From JASLDZ01 sp965199975 (GTDB lineage: Bacteria > Pseudomonadota > Alphaproteobacteria > Caulobacterales > Caulobacteraceae): 64,000 bases of DNA. Shown here one piece after another: positions 6,627 through 15,530 of the stretch (the stretch's first letter is position 1; each line of letters begins with the position of its first letter). The position numbers were made by a program, and so were the translations under genes. The stretch spans positions 682,001 through 746,000 of the forward strand of contig OZ241340.1 of the NCBI GenBank assembly GCA_965199975.1, in the 5' to 3' direction. The notes beneath the pieces were generated by a model that ran no database searches, had not been told where the DNA came from, and worked only from the letters and a program-made list of their open reading frames with translations.

Positions 6627-8845
6627 CGCTGGCCAGGTGGCTGTTGCGCGTGATGGGCCTGCGCGTCCTCGCCGCCATCGCCGCCATGACCGCGGTGCTG
6701 CAGCTGCTGGACCTGTTCGAGATCTCCACCCGCATCCTCGACAGGGGCCAGGGCGTGGCGGGCGTGGCCGTCTACGCCGCGTTGCGCATGCCCCATCTCG
6801 TCGAGCAGGCCGCGCCGATCGGCGTGCTGGCCGGCGCGCTGTTCGCCTTCGCCAAGCTGGCGCGGGAGAATGCGGTGGTCGCGCTGCGGGCGGCGGGCCT
6901 GTCGATCTACCGCTTCGTCGCCCTGACCTCGCCGGCGATCCTCGCGGTGACGGCGGGCCTCCTCGCCCTGTCGCTCTGGGCCGCGCCGCGCAGCGACCGG
7001 GCCCTGGCCGACTGGTGGCGCGCCACCACGCCTCCAGCCGAGCGCGAGGCGAGCGGCCCCGCCACCTTCCGCCTCGGCGGCGACATCGTCGTCGCCTCTC
7101 CCGGCGACGAGGCCGGTCGGCGGCTGAGCGCGCTCAGCCTCTACCACCGCGACGCCGGCGGCCGGCTCGTCCGGCGAATTACGGCGCGCGACGCCGTGAT
7201 GGGCCCGGGCGGCGACTGGCGGCTCCAGGGCGTGAGCGTGGAGGACTACGGCGCCCAGGGCGTCGCGCACCGCACCGCACCGCAGGCGGCCTGGACGCGG
7301 CGGCTGACGGCGGCCGACGTGCGCGCCGTATTCTCCAAGGAGCCCGTGCTCTCGTGGGGAAGCGCGCACCGGGCGCTCTCCGGCGGCGCGGCGACCCGGC
7401 CGCGGGGGTTCTACCAGACCGCCCTCGACCGGCTGTGGGCGGGACCGGCCGCGGTCCTGGTGCTGCTGCTCGTCGCCGCCCCCGCCGCGCTGGGCGCCGC
7501 GCGCGACGGGAGCGGCGCGCGGCTCACCTTCGGCTGCCTCGCGGCCGGGCTGCTGCTCATGGTCGCCGACGGGGTGACCACCTCGCTGGGCGCGAGTGGG
7601 ACGATCCCGCCGTTGCTGGCGGCCTGGGCCGCGCCCGTGCTGTTCTCCGGCGCCGCCCTGGCCACCCTGCTGCAGCTGGAAGGCGAGGGCCTGAAGGAGA
7701 CCTACGTGCCGGGACGCATCGACATCATCGCCGCCGACACCAAGCCCCTGATGGAGCGCTTCATCCGCCTGCCCATGCGGCTGAACGCGGCCGATCCGAA
7801 CTACGTCGCCCCGCTCCTGATGGAGCGTCGCGAGGCGCTCTCGCCCAAGACCAACCCCTTCTTCGACCACGCCGACGTGCGCTTCTGGCTGGCGCGGCGC
7901 GAGGGGCGCGACGTGGGGCGCATCAGCGCCCAGATCGACCACAGCGCGCCGCTGGAGGCGGGGGTGCGCACGGGGAACTTCGGCCTGATCGCGGCCGAGG
8001 ACGACCCGGCCGTCTTCGCCGCGCTTCTCGCCACCGCCGAGGACTGGCTGCGCTCGCAGGGGTGCGGGCGGGCGCTGGGGCCGCTCAACCTCTCGACCAA
8101 CGAGGAGGTGGGCCTCCTCGTCGACGGTTTCGACACCCCCCCCATGGTGCTGATGGGGCACGACCCGCCCTACGCCGGTGCGCGGGTCGAGGCGCAGGGC
8201 TACGCCAAGGCCCGCGACGTCTACGCCTACCTCGGCCGCGACAGCGACGACCTGCCGGCGTCTGTGCGCAAGCGTGTCGAGCGCGGCCTGCCTGAGGGGG
8301 TGAGCCTGCGCCCGGTCGACATGGCGCGCTTCGACGCCGAGGTCGCCACCCTGACCGACATCCTCAACGACGCCTGGTCCGGCAACTGGGGCTTCACGCC
8401 GACCACGCAGGCGGAGACGCAGGCGCTGGCCAAGGCGCTGAAGCTGGTGGTCGATCCGCGCCTCGTCTGGTTCGCGCAGATCGAGGGGGAGACGGCCGGG
8501 GTGATCGTGCTCCTGCCCAACATCAACGAGGCGATCGCGGGGCTGGGCGGGCGGCTCCTGCCGTTCGGCTGGGCCAAGCTCTTGTGGCGGCTGAAGGTCG
8601 CGCGGGTGAAGTCGGCGCGGGTGCCGCTGATGGGCGTGAGGCGCAGGTTCCAGCGAGAGCGCCGCGGACAGCTCCTGCCCTTCCTCCTGATCGACCGCGC
8701 GCGGCGCGAGGCGCTGCGCCTGGGCTACACGCGCTTCGAGATGTCGTGGGTGCTGGAGGACAACCTCGCCATGCGCCGCATCGCCGAGGCGGGCGGCGGG
8801 CGCATCTACAAGACCTACCGCATCTACGAGAAGACGCTGGCGTGA
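6623..8845 (+). CDS. LptG-like permease fused in frame to a GNAT acyltransferase (ceramide synthase-like)
   Basis: One open frame of 740 codons. Residues 1-357 are an LptG/YjgQ-type permease, with N-terminal membrane helices, a periplasmic domain (about 130-265) and C-terminal helices ending near LLQLEGEG. Residues 362-740 are a GNAT-fold acyltransferase containing RLPMRLNAADPNY, GRISAQID, GPLNLSTNEE and a C-terminal EMSWVLEDN motif. The second half resembles the Caulobacter ceramide synthase CerS, which N-acylates the sphingoid base. LptG and the acyltransferase are usually separate proteins of about 360 and 380 residues. A Shine-Dalgarno site and an in-frame GTG lie at the junction, so the acyltransferase may also be made separately. 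Starts at GTG 6623, coupled to the LptF-like gene; the stop overlaps the next GTG. Confidence 0.78.
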   Translation: MTLARWLLRVMGLRVLAAIAAMTAVLQLLDLFEISTRILDRGQGVAGVAVYAALRMPHLVEQAAPIGVLAGALFAFAKLARENAVVALRAAGLSIYRFVALTSPAILAVTAGLLALSLWAAPRSDRALADWWRATTPPAEREASGPATFRLGGDIVVASPGDEAGRRLSALSLYHRDAGGRLVRRITARDAVMGPGGDWRLQGVSVEDYGAQGVAHRTAPQAAWTRRLTAADVRAVFSKEPVLSWGSAHRALSGGAATRPRGFYQTALDRLWAGPAAVLVLLLVAAPAALGAARDGSGARLTFGCLAAGLLLMVADGVTTSLGASGTIPPLLAAWAAPVLFSGAALATLLQLEGEGLKETYVPGRIDIIAADTKPLMERFIRLPMRLNAADPNYVAPLLMERREALSPKTNPFFDHADVRFWLARREGRDVGRISAQIDHSAPLEAGVRTGNFGLIAAEDDPAVFAALLATAEDWLRSQGCGRALGPLNLSTNEEVGLLVDGFDTPPMVLMGHDPPYAGARVEAQGYAKARDVYAYLGRDSDDLPASVRKRVERGLPEGVSLRPVDMARFDAEVATLTDILNDAWSGNWGFTPTTQAETQALAKALKLVVDPRLVWFAQIEGETAGVIVLLPNINEAIAGLGGRLLPFGWAKLLWRLKVARVKSARVPLMGVRRRFQRERRGQLLPFLLIDRARREALRLGYTRFEMSWVLEDNLAMRRIAEAGGGRIYKTYRIYEKTLA
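7694..7708 (+). promoter_or_regulatory. cerS: Internal ribosome-binding site and GTG start for the acyltransferase half
   Basis: At the LptG/acyltransferase junction there is AAGGAG (7694-7699), six bases, then GTG (7706-7708) in frame with the acyltransferase. Initiation here would give a 379-residue ceramide synthase-like protein (7706-8845). A TGA at 7692-7694 lies in the +1 frame exactly where a free LptG would be expected to stop. Either the fusion is real, or a one-base difference in the last LptG codons has joined two genes. The signals are read directly; use of the start is inferred. Confidence 0.6.
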
Positions 8846-9639
8846 CGCCCTTTTCGGCCCTGGTGCTGGCGGGTTCGCGTCCCGGCGGCGTCGATCCGGT
8901 GGCCGCGAGCGAGGCGGTGGCGCACAAGGCCCTGGCGCGGGTCGAGGGCGAGACGCTGCTGGCGCGGGTGGTCGGCGCGCTCGCCGCCGCGGGAGCTTCG
9001 CGCATCGGCGTCAGCGCTTCCGACCCCCAGGTGCGCGAAAGCGCGTCGGCGCTGGGGGCCGAGCCGCTGGACGCCGCGGCGGGCCCGAGCCTCAGCGTGC
9101 TCGCCGGCGTGGCGGCGCTGGGCACGCCGCTCCTGGTCACCACCGCCGACCACGCCTTGCTGCGCGCCGAATGGGTCGAGCGCTTCCTGCGCGATGCGCC
9201 GGGCGAGGCCGATGTCTGCGCCCTGCTCGCCCGGCGCGAGGTGGTGGAGGCCGCGGCCCCGGGCACGCGGCGCACCTACCTCAAGCTGGCCGACGGCCAC
9301 TGGTCGGGCTGCAACCTGTTTCTCCTGGCGAAGCCGCAGGCCCTGGCCGCCGTCACGTTCTGGCGGCGGGTGGAGGCCCAGCGCAAGCGGCCCTGGCGCA
9401 TGGCCGGCCTGATCGGCCCCGGCGCCCTCCTGGCCTACGCCGCCGGTCGCCTCAGCCTGGACGGGGCCGCCCAACGGCTCGGACGGGCGGCGGGCGTGGA
9501 CGCCGCCGCAGTGGCCAGCCCCTTCGGCCTCTGCGCCGTGGACGTGGACACGCCCGACGACCTGGCGCTGGTGCGCCGTCTCGCCGCGCATGGCGCGCGT
9601 GAAGGGCCGACCGGTTCGGGCGCAAGCACGCCTGCCTAG
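8842..9639 (+). CDS. NTP-transferase domain protein (MobA-like)
   Basis: A 265-residue protein with an N-terminal ALVLAGSRPGG segment matching the LAGGxxxR-type nucleotide-binding loop of MobA-like nucleotidyltransferases, and a VTTADHALL stretch that supplies the metal-binding Asp. It starts at GTG 8842, overlapping the upstream acyltransferase stop by 4 bp, so it belongs to the lptF-lptG-cerS operon. A role in activating a head group as a CDP or other NDP derivative for sphingolipid modification is a reasonable guess. The substrate is not identifiable. Its stop codon overlaps that of the convergent glycosyltransferase gene. Confidence 0.75.
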   Translation: MTPFSALVLAGSRPGGVDPVAASEAVAHKALARVEGETLLARVVGALAAAGASRIGVSASDPQVRESASALGAEPLDAAAGPSLSVLAGVAALGTPLLVTTADHALLRAEWVERFLRDAPGEADVCALLARREVVEAAAPGTRRTYLKLADGHWSGCNLFLLAKPQALAAVTFWRRVEAQRKRPWRMAGLIGPGALLAYAAGRLSLDGAAQRLGRAAGVDAAAVASPFGLCAVDVDTPDDLALVRRLAAHGAREGPTGSGASTPA

Positions 9640-10736
9640 ACCCCGCGTTCCCGGACCAGCGCCTCCGCCCGCGTGGCGACGGCGGCGCCCGCCGAGCGGA
9701 AGCGCTCCGCGCCGAACCGCGCCAGCACGTAAGCCTTGCCGCGCAGGCCCATCTCGCGGGCCGCCCCCGGGTCGGCGAGGAGGGTGCGCAGGGCGTCGGC
9801 CAACGCACCGACGTCGTCGGGCGGGACCACGAGGCCAGCGCTGGCGGCCTGCACGCTCGCGGGCGCCTCTCCCACGGCCGAGACGATCACCGGCAGGCCC
9901 GCGGCCATGGCCTGGTGGGCGGCGATGCACAGACCCTCGGCGCGGGAGGGCTGCACGTAGGCGTGGCAGGCGGCCAGGAACGCCTCGGGCTGCGCCTGGA
10001 AGCCGGGCAGGCGCAGGCTGCGCACGCCCAGCCTGGCGATCGCCGCCTCCAGCGCGCGCCGCTCGTCGCCCTCGCCGCCCACCACGACCTCGAAGGCGTG
10101 CCCCGAGGGCGCCGGGTCGCTCGACAGGCGCGCCAGCGCCTGCACCAGCACGTCGTAGCCCTTGTTGGGATGCAGCCGCCCCAGACTGCCGATGCGCAAC
10201 ACCCCGCCTGGCCGATGGGCCGCCGGAGGGATCGTCGGCCGCGTGGCGATCACCAGCGGCCAGACCGCCACCCGCGCGGGCGCAAGCCGCAGCCGGGTGC
10301 GGGTGAGCCGCGCCACGGCTTCGGAGTCCGCGACCCAGAGGCCCGTCAGCCTGCGGGTCAGGCGCAGCAGGCGCAGGTTGGCCGGCTTGATCACCGCGTT
10401 GTGCTGCCAGCTCACCACCGGCGTCCGGCTCAGGAGGCCCGCGAGCTGGCCAAGCAGGGTGGCCTGCGTCAGCGAGGTCCAGATCAGGGCAGGCCGGTGG
10501 CGCCCCACCTCGCGCAGCAGCCACAGCGCCGCGCGCAGGTGCTGGCCCTTGCCGGCCGGGGCCACGCGCCAGTCGATCCCCGCCGCATCCAGGGCGGCGG
10601 CGGCGCGACCGTCGCGGCGCGAGAGGGCCAGCACGCGCACCTCGTCGCCGCGGTCCTGCAGCAGCCGCACGACGGCCACGAGCGGCAGCGCCGCGCCGCC
10701 GCCCTCCAGCGAGTTGATGACGTAGGCGACCCTCAT
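9636..10736 (-). CDS. GT4-type glycosyltransferase
   Basis: A 366-residue GT-B fold glycosyltransferase and the last gene of the minus-strand glycan operon. The N-terminal motif VINSLEGGGA is the glycine-rich acceptor loop of the GT4 family. GSLGRLHPNKGYDVLVQA opens the C-terminal domain, and the EX7E-like donor site is in PSRAEGLCIAAHQAMA (Glu...His). It would transfer a sugar from a nucleotide donor to a lipid-linked acceptor at the cytoplasmic face. ATG 10736 overlaps the flippase stop by 4 bp (ATGA), indicating coupling. Sugar and acceptor are unknown. Confidence 0.85.
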   Translation of the reverse strand: MRVAYVINSLEGGGAALPLVAVVRLLQDRGDEVRVLALSRRDGRAAAALDAAGIDWRVAPAGKGQHLRAALWLLREVGRHRPALIWTSLTQATLLGQLAGLLSRTPVVSWQHNAVIKPANLRLLRLTRRLTGLWVADSEAVARLTRTRLRLAPARVAVWPLVIATRPTIPPAAHRPGGVLRIGSLGRLHPNKGYDVLVQALARLSSDPAPSGHAFEVVVGGEGDERRALEAAIARLGVRSLRLPGFQAQPEAFLAACHAYVQPSRAEGLCIAAHQAMAAGLPVIVSAVGEAPASVQAASAGLVVPPDDVGALADALRTLLADPGAAREMGLRGKAYVLARFGAERFRSAGAAVATRAEALVRERGV

Positions 10737-12076
10737 GCCTGCAGCGCGCCCGCCGCCGGCCGGGGCGGGCGGCCGATCTCGCGCGCGGCGAACACCGCAA
10801 GCAGGGCGACGGCCATGACCGCCTGGATCACCGCGTGCACGCCCGCGCCGAACAGGCCGAAGCGCGCCAGCAGGAACACCAGCAGCGGAAAGAGGCCGAG
10901 GCTGCTCACCAGGTTGGCGGTGACCGACAGGCCCGGGCGGCCCATCGCCACCAGCGCCGCGCTGGTCGGCGGTCCGGCCAGGAGCACGGTGCGCGCCAGC
11001 GCCAGCCACACCACCGTGCCGGCGGCCCCCGCGAAGGCGTGCCCGCCGAGCAGGCGCGCCACCTGCGGCGCAAACGCCAGCACGAGCGCGACGACCGGGG
11101 CGGCCGACAGCAGCGCCACGCCGATGCAGCGCACCAGGGCCTGGCGCAGTCGCGCCGCTCCTCCGTGGGCGGCGGCCAGCTTGGCGAGTTCGGCGTAGGC
11201 GGCCTGGCCCAGCACCTGCGCGGGCTGGGAGATGACCACGCTCGCGCGCTGGGCCACCGCATAGAGGCCGGCGCTGGCGGGGCCGAGCCACCAGCCCACC
11301 GCCAGGGGCGCCAGTCGCCCCGCGAGCTCGCTGAAAGTGACGTCGGAGTTGGCGGCCACCATGAAGCGCCACAGCCCCGGGTTCTCGTTCGTCACCCCGC
11401 GCAGGCCGCCGAGCAGCCGGTGCGCGGCCAGGTCGCGGCGCGCCACCCACCAGCCCATCCCCCACATGGCCGCCCCCTCGCACAGCGCCGCGGCGAGCCA
11501 TACGGCCAGAAAGCCGGTGAGGCCCCACCCGGCCACGGCGACGACCAGGGCGCCGACCAGCCGCACGCATGGCGCCACCGCATTGTGCAGCCCCAAGAGG
11601 TCGAAGCGCCGCTTGAGCTGCAGGTAGCCGGCGGGCGTGCTGCGCGCCGAGGCCAGGACCGCCAGGCTGTAGGGCGTGGCGAAGGCCAGGGCCGCAGGCG
11701 ACCAGCCCAGCCGCGGGCCGAGCACGGGCGCGAGCACGGCGGCCACGACCACCGCCACGGCCGCGGCGCTCAGCTCCACGGTGGCGGTGAGGCGCAGGAG
11801 GCGCAGCATGCGCGGCCGGTCGTCCGCCGCGGCCGCCTGGGCGCCGTAGCGCACCACCGCGTGCCAGCCGGGGAAGTTGACGATCCCGCCCACGGTGAGG
11901 ACGTAGGCGTGCACCAGCACCAGCACGCCATAGTCCCGCGGGCCCAGCGCCCGGGCCGCCACCGCCAGATAGCCCAGGCTGATCAGGCCCGCGGCGGCCT
12001 TGCCGCTCAGGAGCAGGCCGAGGTTGGCGTAGATGCGGCGCACCACGCCGCCCCGCGCGGCGATGGGCTCAGCCAC
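10733..12076 (-). CDS. Polysaccharide flippase, Wzx/MOP superfamily
   Basis: A 447-residue integral membrane protein with about 12-14 hydrophobic helices. It has an N-terminal LLLSGKAAAGLISLGYLAVA segment and a GPRDYGVL motif, both typical of lipopolysaccharide-biosynthesis flippases of the MOP superfamily. It likely moves undecaprenyl-linked oligosaccharides across the inner membrane. The GTG start at 12076 overlaps the upstream CDP-glycerol transferase-like gene by 8 bp. No Wzy polymerase is recognisable in the operon, so the exported unit may be a short glycan or be polymerised elsewhere. Confidence 0.85.
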   Translation of the reverse strand: MAEPIAARGGVVRRIYANLGLLLSGKAAAGLISLGYLAVAARALGPRDYGVLVLVHAYVLTVGGIVNFPGWHAVVRYGAQAAAADDRPRMLRLLRLTATVELSAAAVAVVVAAVLAPVLGPRLGWSPAALAFATPYSLAVLASARSTPAGYLQLKRRFDLLGLHNAVAPCVRLVGALVVAVAGWGLTGFLAVWLAAALCEGAAMWGMGWWVARRDLAAHRLLGGLRGVTNENPGLWRFMVAANSDVTFSELAGRLAPLAVGWWLGPASAGLYAVAQRASVVISQPAQVLGQAAYAELAKLAAAHGGAARLRQALVRCIGVALLSAAPVVALVLAFAPQVARLLGGHAFAGAAGTVVWLALARTVLLAGPPTSAALVAMGRPGLSVTANLVSSLGLFPLLVFLLARFGLFGAGVHAVIQAVMAVALLAVFAAREIGRPPRPAAGALQA

Positions 12077-13259
12077 GCGCGGCCTCCGCCGCAGCGGGGT
12101 CGTCGCCCAGCATGGCCAGGATCGCGGCGGCGGCGCGCTCTGCGGAGGGGACCGCGGTCAGGTCGAAGGTGTAGGCGAACAGCTCCCGCTGAACCGGCGC
12201 GTAGCGTTGGGCGTGGTCCGCCTGCGCGGCGTCCAGCGCGGCCTCCAGCGCGGCGACGTCGTTGACCACCGGGCCTGCGCGCCAGTGCAGGAAGTCCGCA
12301 TCGCCCTCCCAGGCGCGGCGACGGGGATCGAGGAAGACGCAGGGGCGCGGCCGCCGCAGGAACTCGTAGACCTGGCTGCTCACGTCGCCCAGGTAGATGT
12401 CGGCCGCCTCGGTGTAGGTCATGTCGGTGCTGGCCGGGCTCCCGAGATCAACGAGGATGTTGGCCACCTCGCGCACGGATCGCGGGATCGACCCGGGAAA
12501 GGCGAGCGCGGGCCGGTCGATGCTGACGACCACCGGCCGGCGGAACAGCATCACGTGCGGCGCGAAAATGAGATTGTAGCGGTCGCTGCGCGCGAACAGC
12601 TCCAGCACGCGGCGCCCCATGGCGTACCACGAGGACAGGTGCGGCGACCCGTGCGGGTTGTAGAGCACCACCGGGCGATCGTCGGCGAACAGCCGCCTGG
12701 CGGGCGCGTGGCCCACAGCGTCGAACTTGGGATAGCCCACCACGGCCAGTCGGGCGGGGTCGACGCCGGCCTCGGCCGCCAGCCGGTCGCGCACCTTGGC
12801 GCCGGAGACCAGCACGCGGTCGAACGCGGCGCTCGCCCGGTCGAAGCCCACCGCCCGATCGCCGGCGCCGTGGCGGGTGTGGACGATGCGCAGCGCCTCC
12901 AGCCCGGGCCTGCGCCTGAGCGTCAGCGCCGCCTTCTCGGCGACCACCAGCACGTCCAGGCTGCGGAAGAAGGCCAGGTTGTCGCCGTACATCAGGAGCT
13001 TGCGCGCGGGGACGACCCCGTCCAGCGCCGCCGCCGCCCAGCGCGAGGCGGTGCGCGTGAGGTCGAGCGCCTGCACCGCGCCCGCCGCCTCGCCGTTCAG
13101 CCGCGCGATCTCGGCGGTGATGCGCGGATGGGTGGAGGCCAGCACCACCTCGGCCGCCCCGGTGCGCGCCAGCGCCAGCGCCACGGGCAGGCTGTGCGCC
13201 ACCTGGTGCGCCTGGTCGTGGTTGAACAGGAAGCCCACGCGGGGGCGCGGCCGCTCCAT
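12069..13259 (-). CDS. CDP-glycerol glycerophosphotransferase-like protein
   Basis: A 396-residue protein resembling the TagB/TagF family that transfers glycerol-phosphate or similar groups from CDP-alcohols. Visible motifs are VLYNPHGSPHLSSW (P-H-G/S loop), NLIFAPHVMLF with the family His, and STDMTYTEAADIYLGDVSSQ, matching the conserved D(I/V)SS segment near the C-terminus. Such enzymes are classical in Gram-positive teichoic acid synthesis, but homologues act on surface glycans in Gram-negatives. Embedded between two GT4 genes and a flippase, it probably decorates or primes the glycan with a phospho-alcohol. No N-terminal transmembrane helix is seen. Donor and acceptor are not determinable. 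Confidence 0.75.
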   Translation of the reverse strand: MERPRPRVGFLFNHDQAHQVAHSLPVALALARTGAAEVVLASTHPRITAEIARLNGEAAGAVQALDLTRTASRWAAAALDGVVPARKLLMYGDNLAFFRSLDVLVVAEKAALTLRRRPGLEALRIVHTRHGAGDRAVGFDRASAAFDRVLVSGAKVRDRLAAEAGVDPARLAVVGYPKFDAVGHAPARRLFADDRPVVLYNPHGSPHLSSWYAMGRRVLELFARSDRYNLIFAPHVMLFRRPVVVSIDRPALAFPGSIPRSVREVANILVDLGSPASTDMTYTEAADIYLGDVSSQVYEFLRRPRPCVFLDPRRRAWEGDADFLHWRAGPVVNDVAALEAALDAAQADHAQRYAPVQRELFAYTFDLTAVPSAERAAAAILAMLGDDPAAAEAARG

Positions 13260-13260
13260 G

Positions 13261-14409
13261 CTAGACGGCGGCCTCGGCGCGGCGGGCGCAGACCGCGTCG
13301 AACAGGTCGAGATAGGCTTGCGCCGCCGGCCCGATGCGGTGCTCGGCCACGGGGGCGGCCAGGCTGGCGGGGTCGGACGGCGGCTGGGCCAGCACCTCGG
13401 CGATCGCCCGCGCGAGAGCCCCCACGTCGCCGACGGCGACCACCCGCCCGCGTTCTGGCGCGCCGAGCAGCTCGAAGGCCGCGGGCGTGGACGCCGTCGC
13501 CACCACCGGGCGCCCGGCCGCCAGCGCCTCCACCACCACCGCGCCATAGCCCTCGTAACGCGAGCTCAGCAGGAAGAGGTCGCACCGATCGAGCCACGGC
13601 CGGATGTCGGGGACGTGACCGGGCATCTGCACCCGGTCCGCGATGCCGAGCGAGGCGCCCAGCGCATGCAGCGCAGCCCGCTCGAGCCCCTCGCCCAGGA
13701 TGACCAGCCTCGCCCCCGCTGTGCGCGTCAGCGCGAACGCCCTCAGCGCGATGTCGAAGCGCTTCTGCGCGACCAGCCGGCCGGCGGCGAGGACGAGCGG
13801 CGCAGCCGAACGCGGGGAAGGGCGCGGAGGCGGCGCCTCATCGTCGAGCGCCGGCAGCGGGATGCGACGGGTTATGCGGCGCCCGAGCAGGCGGTCGGCC
13901 CCCGCGGTGGCCGCATCCGAGAGCGAGACGGCGGCGTCGACGTGGCGCAGGCGGTGTCGCGCCGTCGCGCCGAAGATCGCCTGCGCCAGCGGGCCCCGGT
14001 CGGGCCGCCACAGCGGGTTGCTGATCTGCGCCACGATCGCCGGTCGCTCGGCGCCCATGCGCCGCGCGACCTGGGGCGCGACCGGCCAGTGGAAGTTGCC
14101 CGGAACGAACAGCACGTCGGCGGGGACCTCCGCGAGCCGGTGCGCCACGGCCCGCCCCAGCCGGCGCCGGGAGCCCTGACCGCGCGGGATGGGAGGGTCG
14201 CAGGCGACGAGCTCGACCTCGCCGGCGATCAGCGGCGCCAGCTCTCCCGCCGCCGACCCGCAGAGCAAGGTTGTGCGCCGTCCCAGCGCGGCCCAGCGGT
14301 TGGCGAGGCGGATGGCGATGCGCTCGGTGCCGCCCGGCGAGAGGTCGTGCAGCGCCACGAGGATCCGGTCGGCGCGGACCGCGCGGGACGACGACGCTGC
14401 GGGGGCCAC
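13261..14409 (-). CDS. GT4-type glycosyltransferase
   Basis: A 382-residue GT-B glycosyltransferase. ALHDLSPGGTERIAIRLAN is the N-terminal acceptor loop, LAAGRLVAQKRFDIALRA starts the donor domain, and the EX7E-type motif lies in SSRYEGYGAVVVEALA with two Glu spaced eight apart. The start GTG 14409 is 2 bp downstream of the preceding GT2 stop. The CDP-glycerol transferase-like start lies 1 bp beyond its own stop. An internal proline-rich insert (about residues 194-206) is a little unusual. It probably adds a sugar to the lipid-linked glycan made by this operon. Confidence 0.85.
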   Translation of the reverse strand: MAPAASSSRAVRADRILVALHDLSPGGTERIAIRLANRWAALGRRTTLLCGSAAGELAPLIAGEVELVACDPPIPRGQGSRRRLGRAVAHRLAEVPADVLFVPGNFHWPVAPQVARRMGAERPAIVAQISNPLWRPDRGPLAQAIFGATARHRLRHVDAAVSLSDAATAGADRLLGRRITRRIPLPALDDEAPPPRPSPRSAAPLVLAAGRLVAQKRFDIALRAFALTRTAGARLVILGEGLERAALHALGASLGIADRVQMPGHVPDIRPWLDRCDLFLLSSRYEGYGAVVVEALAAGRPVVATASTPAAFELLGAPERGRVVAVGDVGALARAIAEVLAQPPSDPASLAAPVAEHRIGPAAQAYLDLFDAVCARRAEAAV

Positions 14410-14411
14410 CC

Positions 14412-15530
14412 TCAGCGCCTCGGCCGCCAGGTCAGGGCCGCCGAGGCCGCGTAGTTCCACACCACGCCCACCGCCACGCCCGCCAGCCCCGCCAGCCACC
14501 AGATCCGGTCGTAGCGATAGACCAGGCTGCCGATGCCGACATTGCCGACCGCGCCCACCAGGCTCACGGCGTAGAAGTTGGCCAGCCCCCTCCAGAACGC
14601 GGCGCCGCGCAGGCGCACGTCGCGGTAGGTGACGGCGTTGTTGAGCACGTAGTTGCTGGCGATGGCGACGATCACCGCCAGCGACTGGGCGAGGCGGAAG
14701 GCCGCGCCCGATCCGATGGCGGCGCCCAGCACCGAAAGGTGCACCAGGAGGCCGATGGAGCCCACCGCGCAGAACATCAGGAAGCGCACCGGGATCACGC
14801 GGCCGAAGGTCTTCTCCAGCAGCAGGATGGCGAACTCCTGCGTCACCTTGAGATCGAGCTTGCTCTCCCCGTGCAGCCGGTTGCGGAAGGTGTAGGGCGC
14901 CTCCGCCGTGCGCAGCGCCGTCGGCGACGAGGCCACCAGGTCGAACAGGACCTTGAAGCCGATGTTCGACAGCCGCGGCGCGGCGGCCACCACCACCTCG
15001 CGGCGGATGGCGAAGAAGCCGCTCATCGGATCGCTGAGGTCGGTCCTCAGCAGCCGCCGCGACCACCGCGTGGCGGCCTGGCTTATGCGGCGGCGCCCCG
15101 CGCTCCACTCGCCGGTCGAGCCGCCCGCACCATAGCGGGTGGCCACCGCAAGGTCGTAGCCTTCCTGCGCCACCAGGCGGTGCAGTTCGGGCAGGACGCC
15201 CTCGTCGTGCTGCAGGTCGCCATCCATCACCGCCACCACGGGCGCCGCGCTAGCGAGCATGCCCTCGATCACCGCGGAGGTCAGGCCGCGCCGCCCGATC
15301 CGCTGCACCAGCCGCACGCGCGGGTCGTGCATGGCGCGAATTCGCACGAGGTCGGCGGTGCCATCGCGCGAGTCGTCGTCGACGATCACCGCCTCCCAGG
15401 TGAGGCCGGCCAGCGCCGCCTCCAGCCCCGCCAGCAGGGCGGCGACATTGGCGGCCTCGTTCAGCACGGGGATCACCACTGCGAGCTGCAGGGGCGTCTC
15501 GGCGCTGGGTAGGCGGACCTGCGCGCTCAC
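14412..15530 (-). CDS. GT2 glycosyltransferase with C-terminal GtrA domain
   Basis: A 372-residue fusion. The N-terminal half is a DPM1-like GT2 domain (AVVIPVLNEAANV, VDDDSRDGT, and the metal-binding VMDGDLQHDE, about residues 15-235). The C-terminal half is a four-helix GtrA-like membrane domain containing FLMFCAVGSIGLLVHL. Such proteins make polyprenyl-phosphate sugars or flip them. With the GT-C type membrane protein coded just upstream, it probably supplies polyprenyl-P-sugar for a periplasmic transfer. The start GTG 15530 overlaps the upstream stop by 4 bp. Confidence 0.88.
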   Translation of the reverse strand: MSAQVRLPSAETPLQLAVVIPVLNEAANVAALLAGLEAALAGLTWEAVIVDDDSRDGTADLVRIRAMHDPRVRLVQRIGRRGLTSAVIEGMLASAAPVVAVMDGDLQHDEGVLPELHRLVAQEGYDLAVATRYGAGGSTGEWSAGRRRISQAATRWSRRLLRTDLSDPMSGFFAIRREVVVAAAPRLSNIGFKVLFDLVASSPTALRTAEAPYTFRNRLHGESKLDLKVTQEFAILLLEKTFGRVIPVRFLMFCAVGSIGLLVHLSVLGAAIGSGAAFRLAQSLAVIVAIASNYVLNNAVTYRDVRLRGAAFWRGLANFYAVSLVGAVGNVGIGSLVYRYDRIWWLAGLAGVAVGVVWNYAASAALTWRPRR

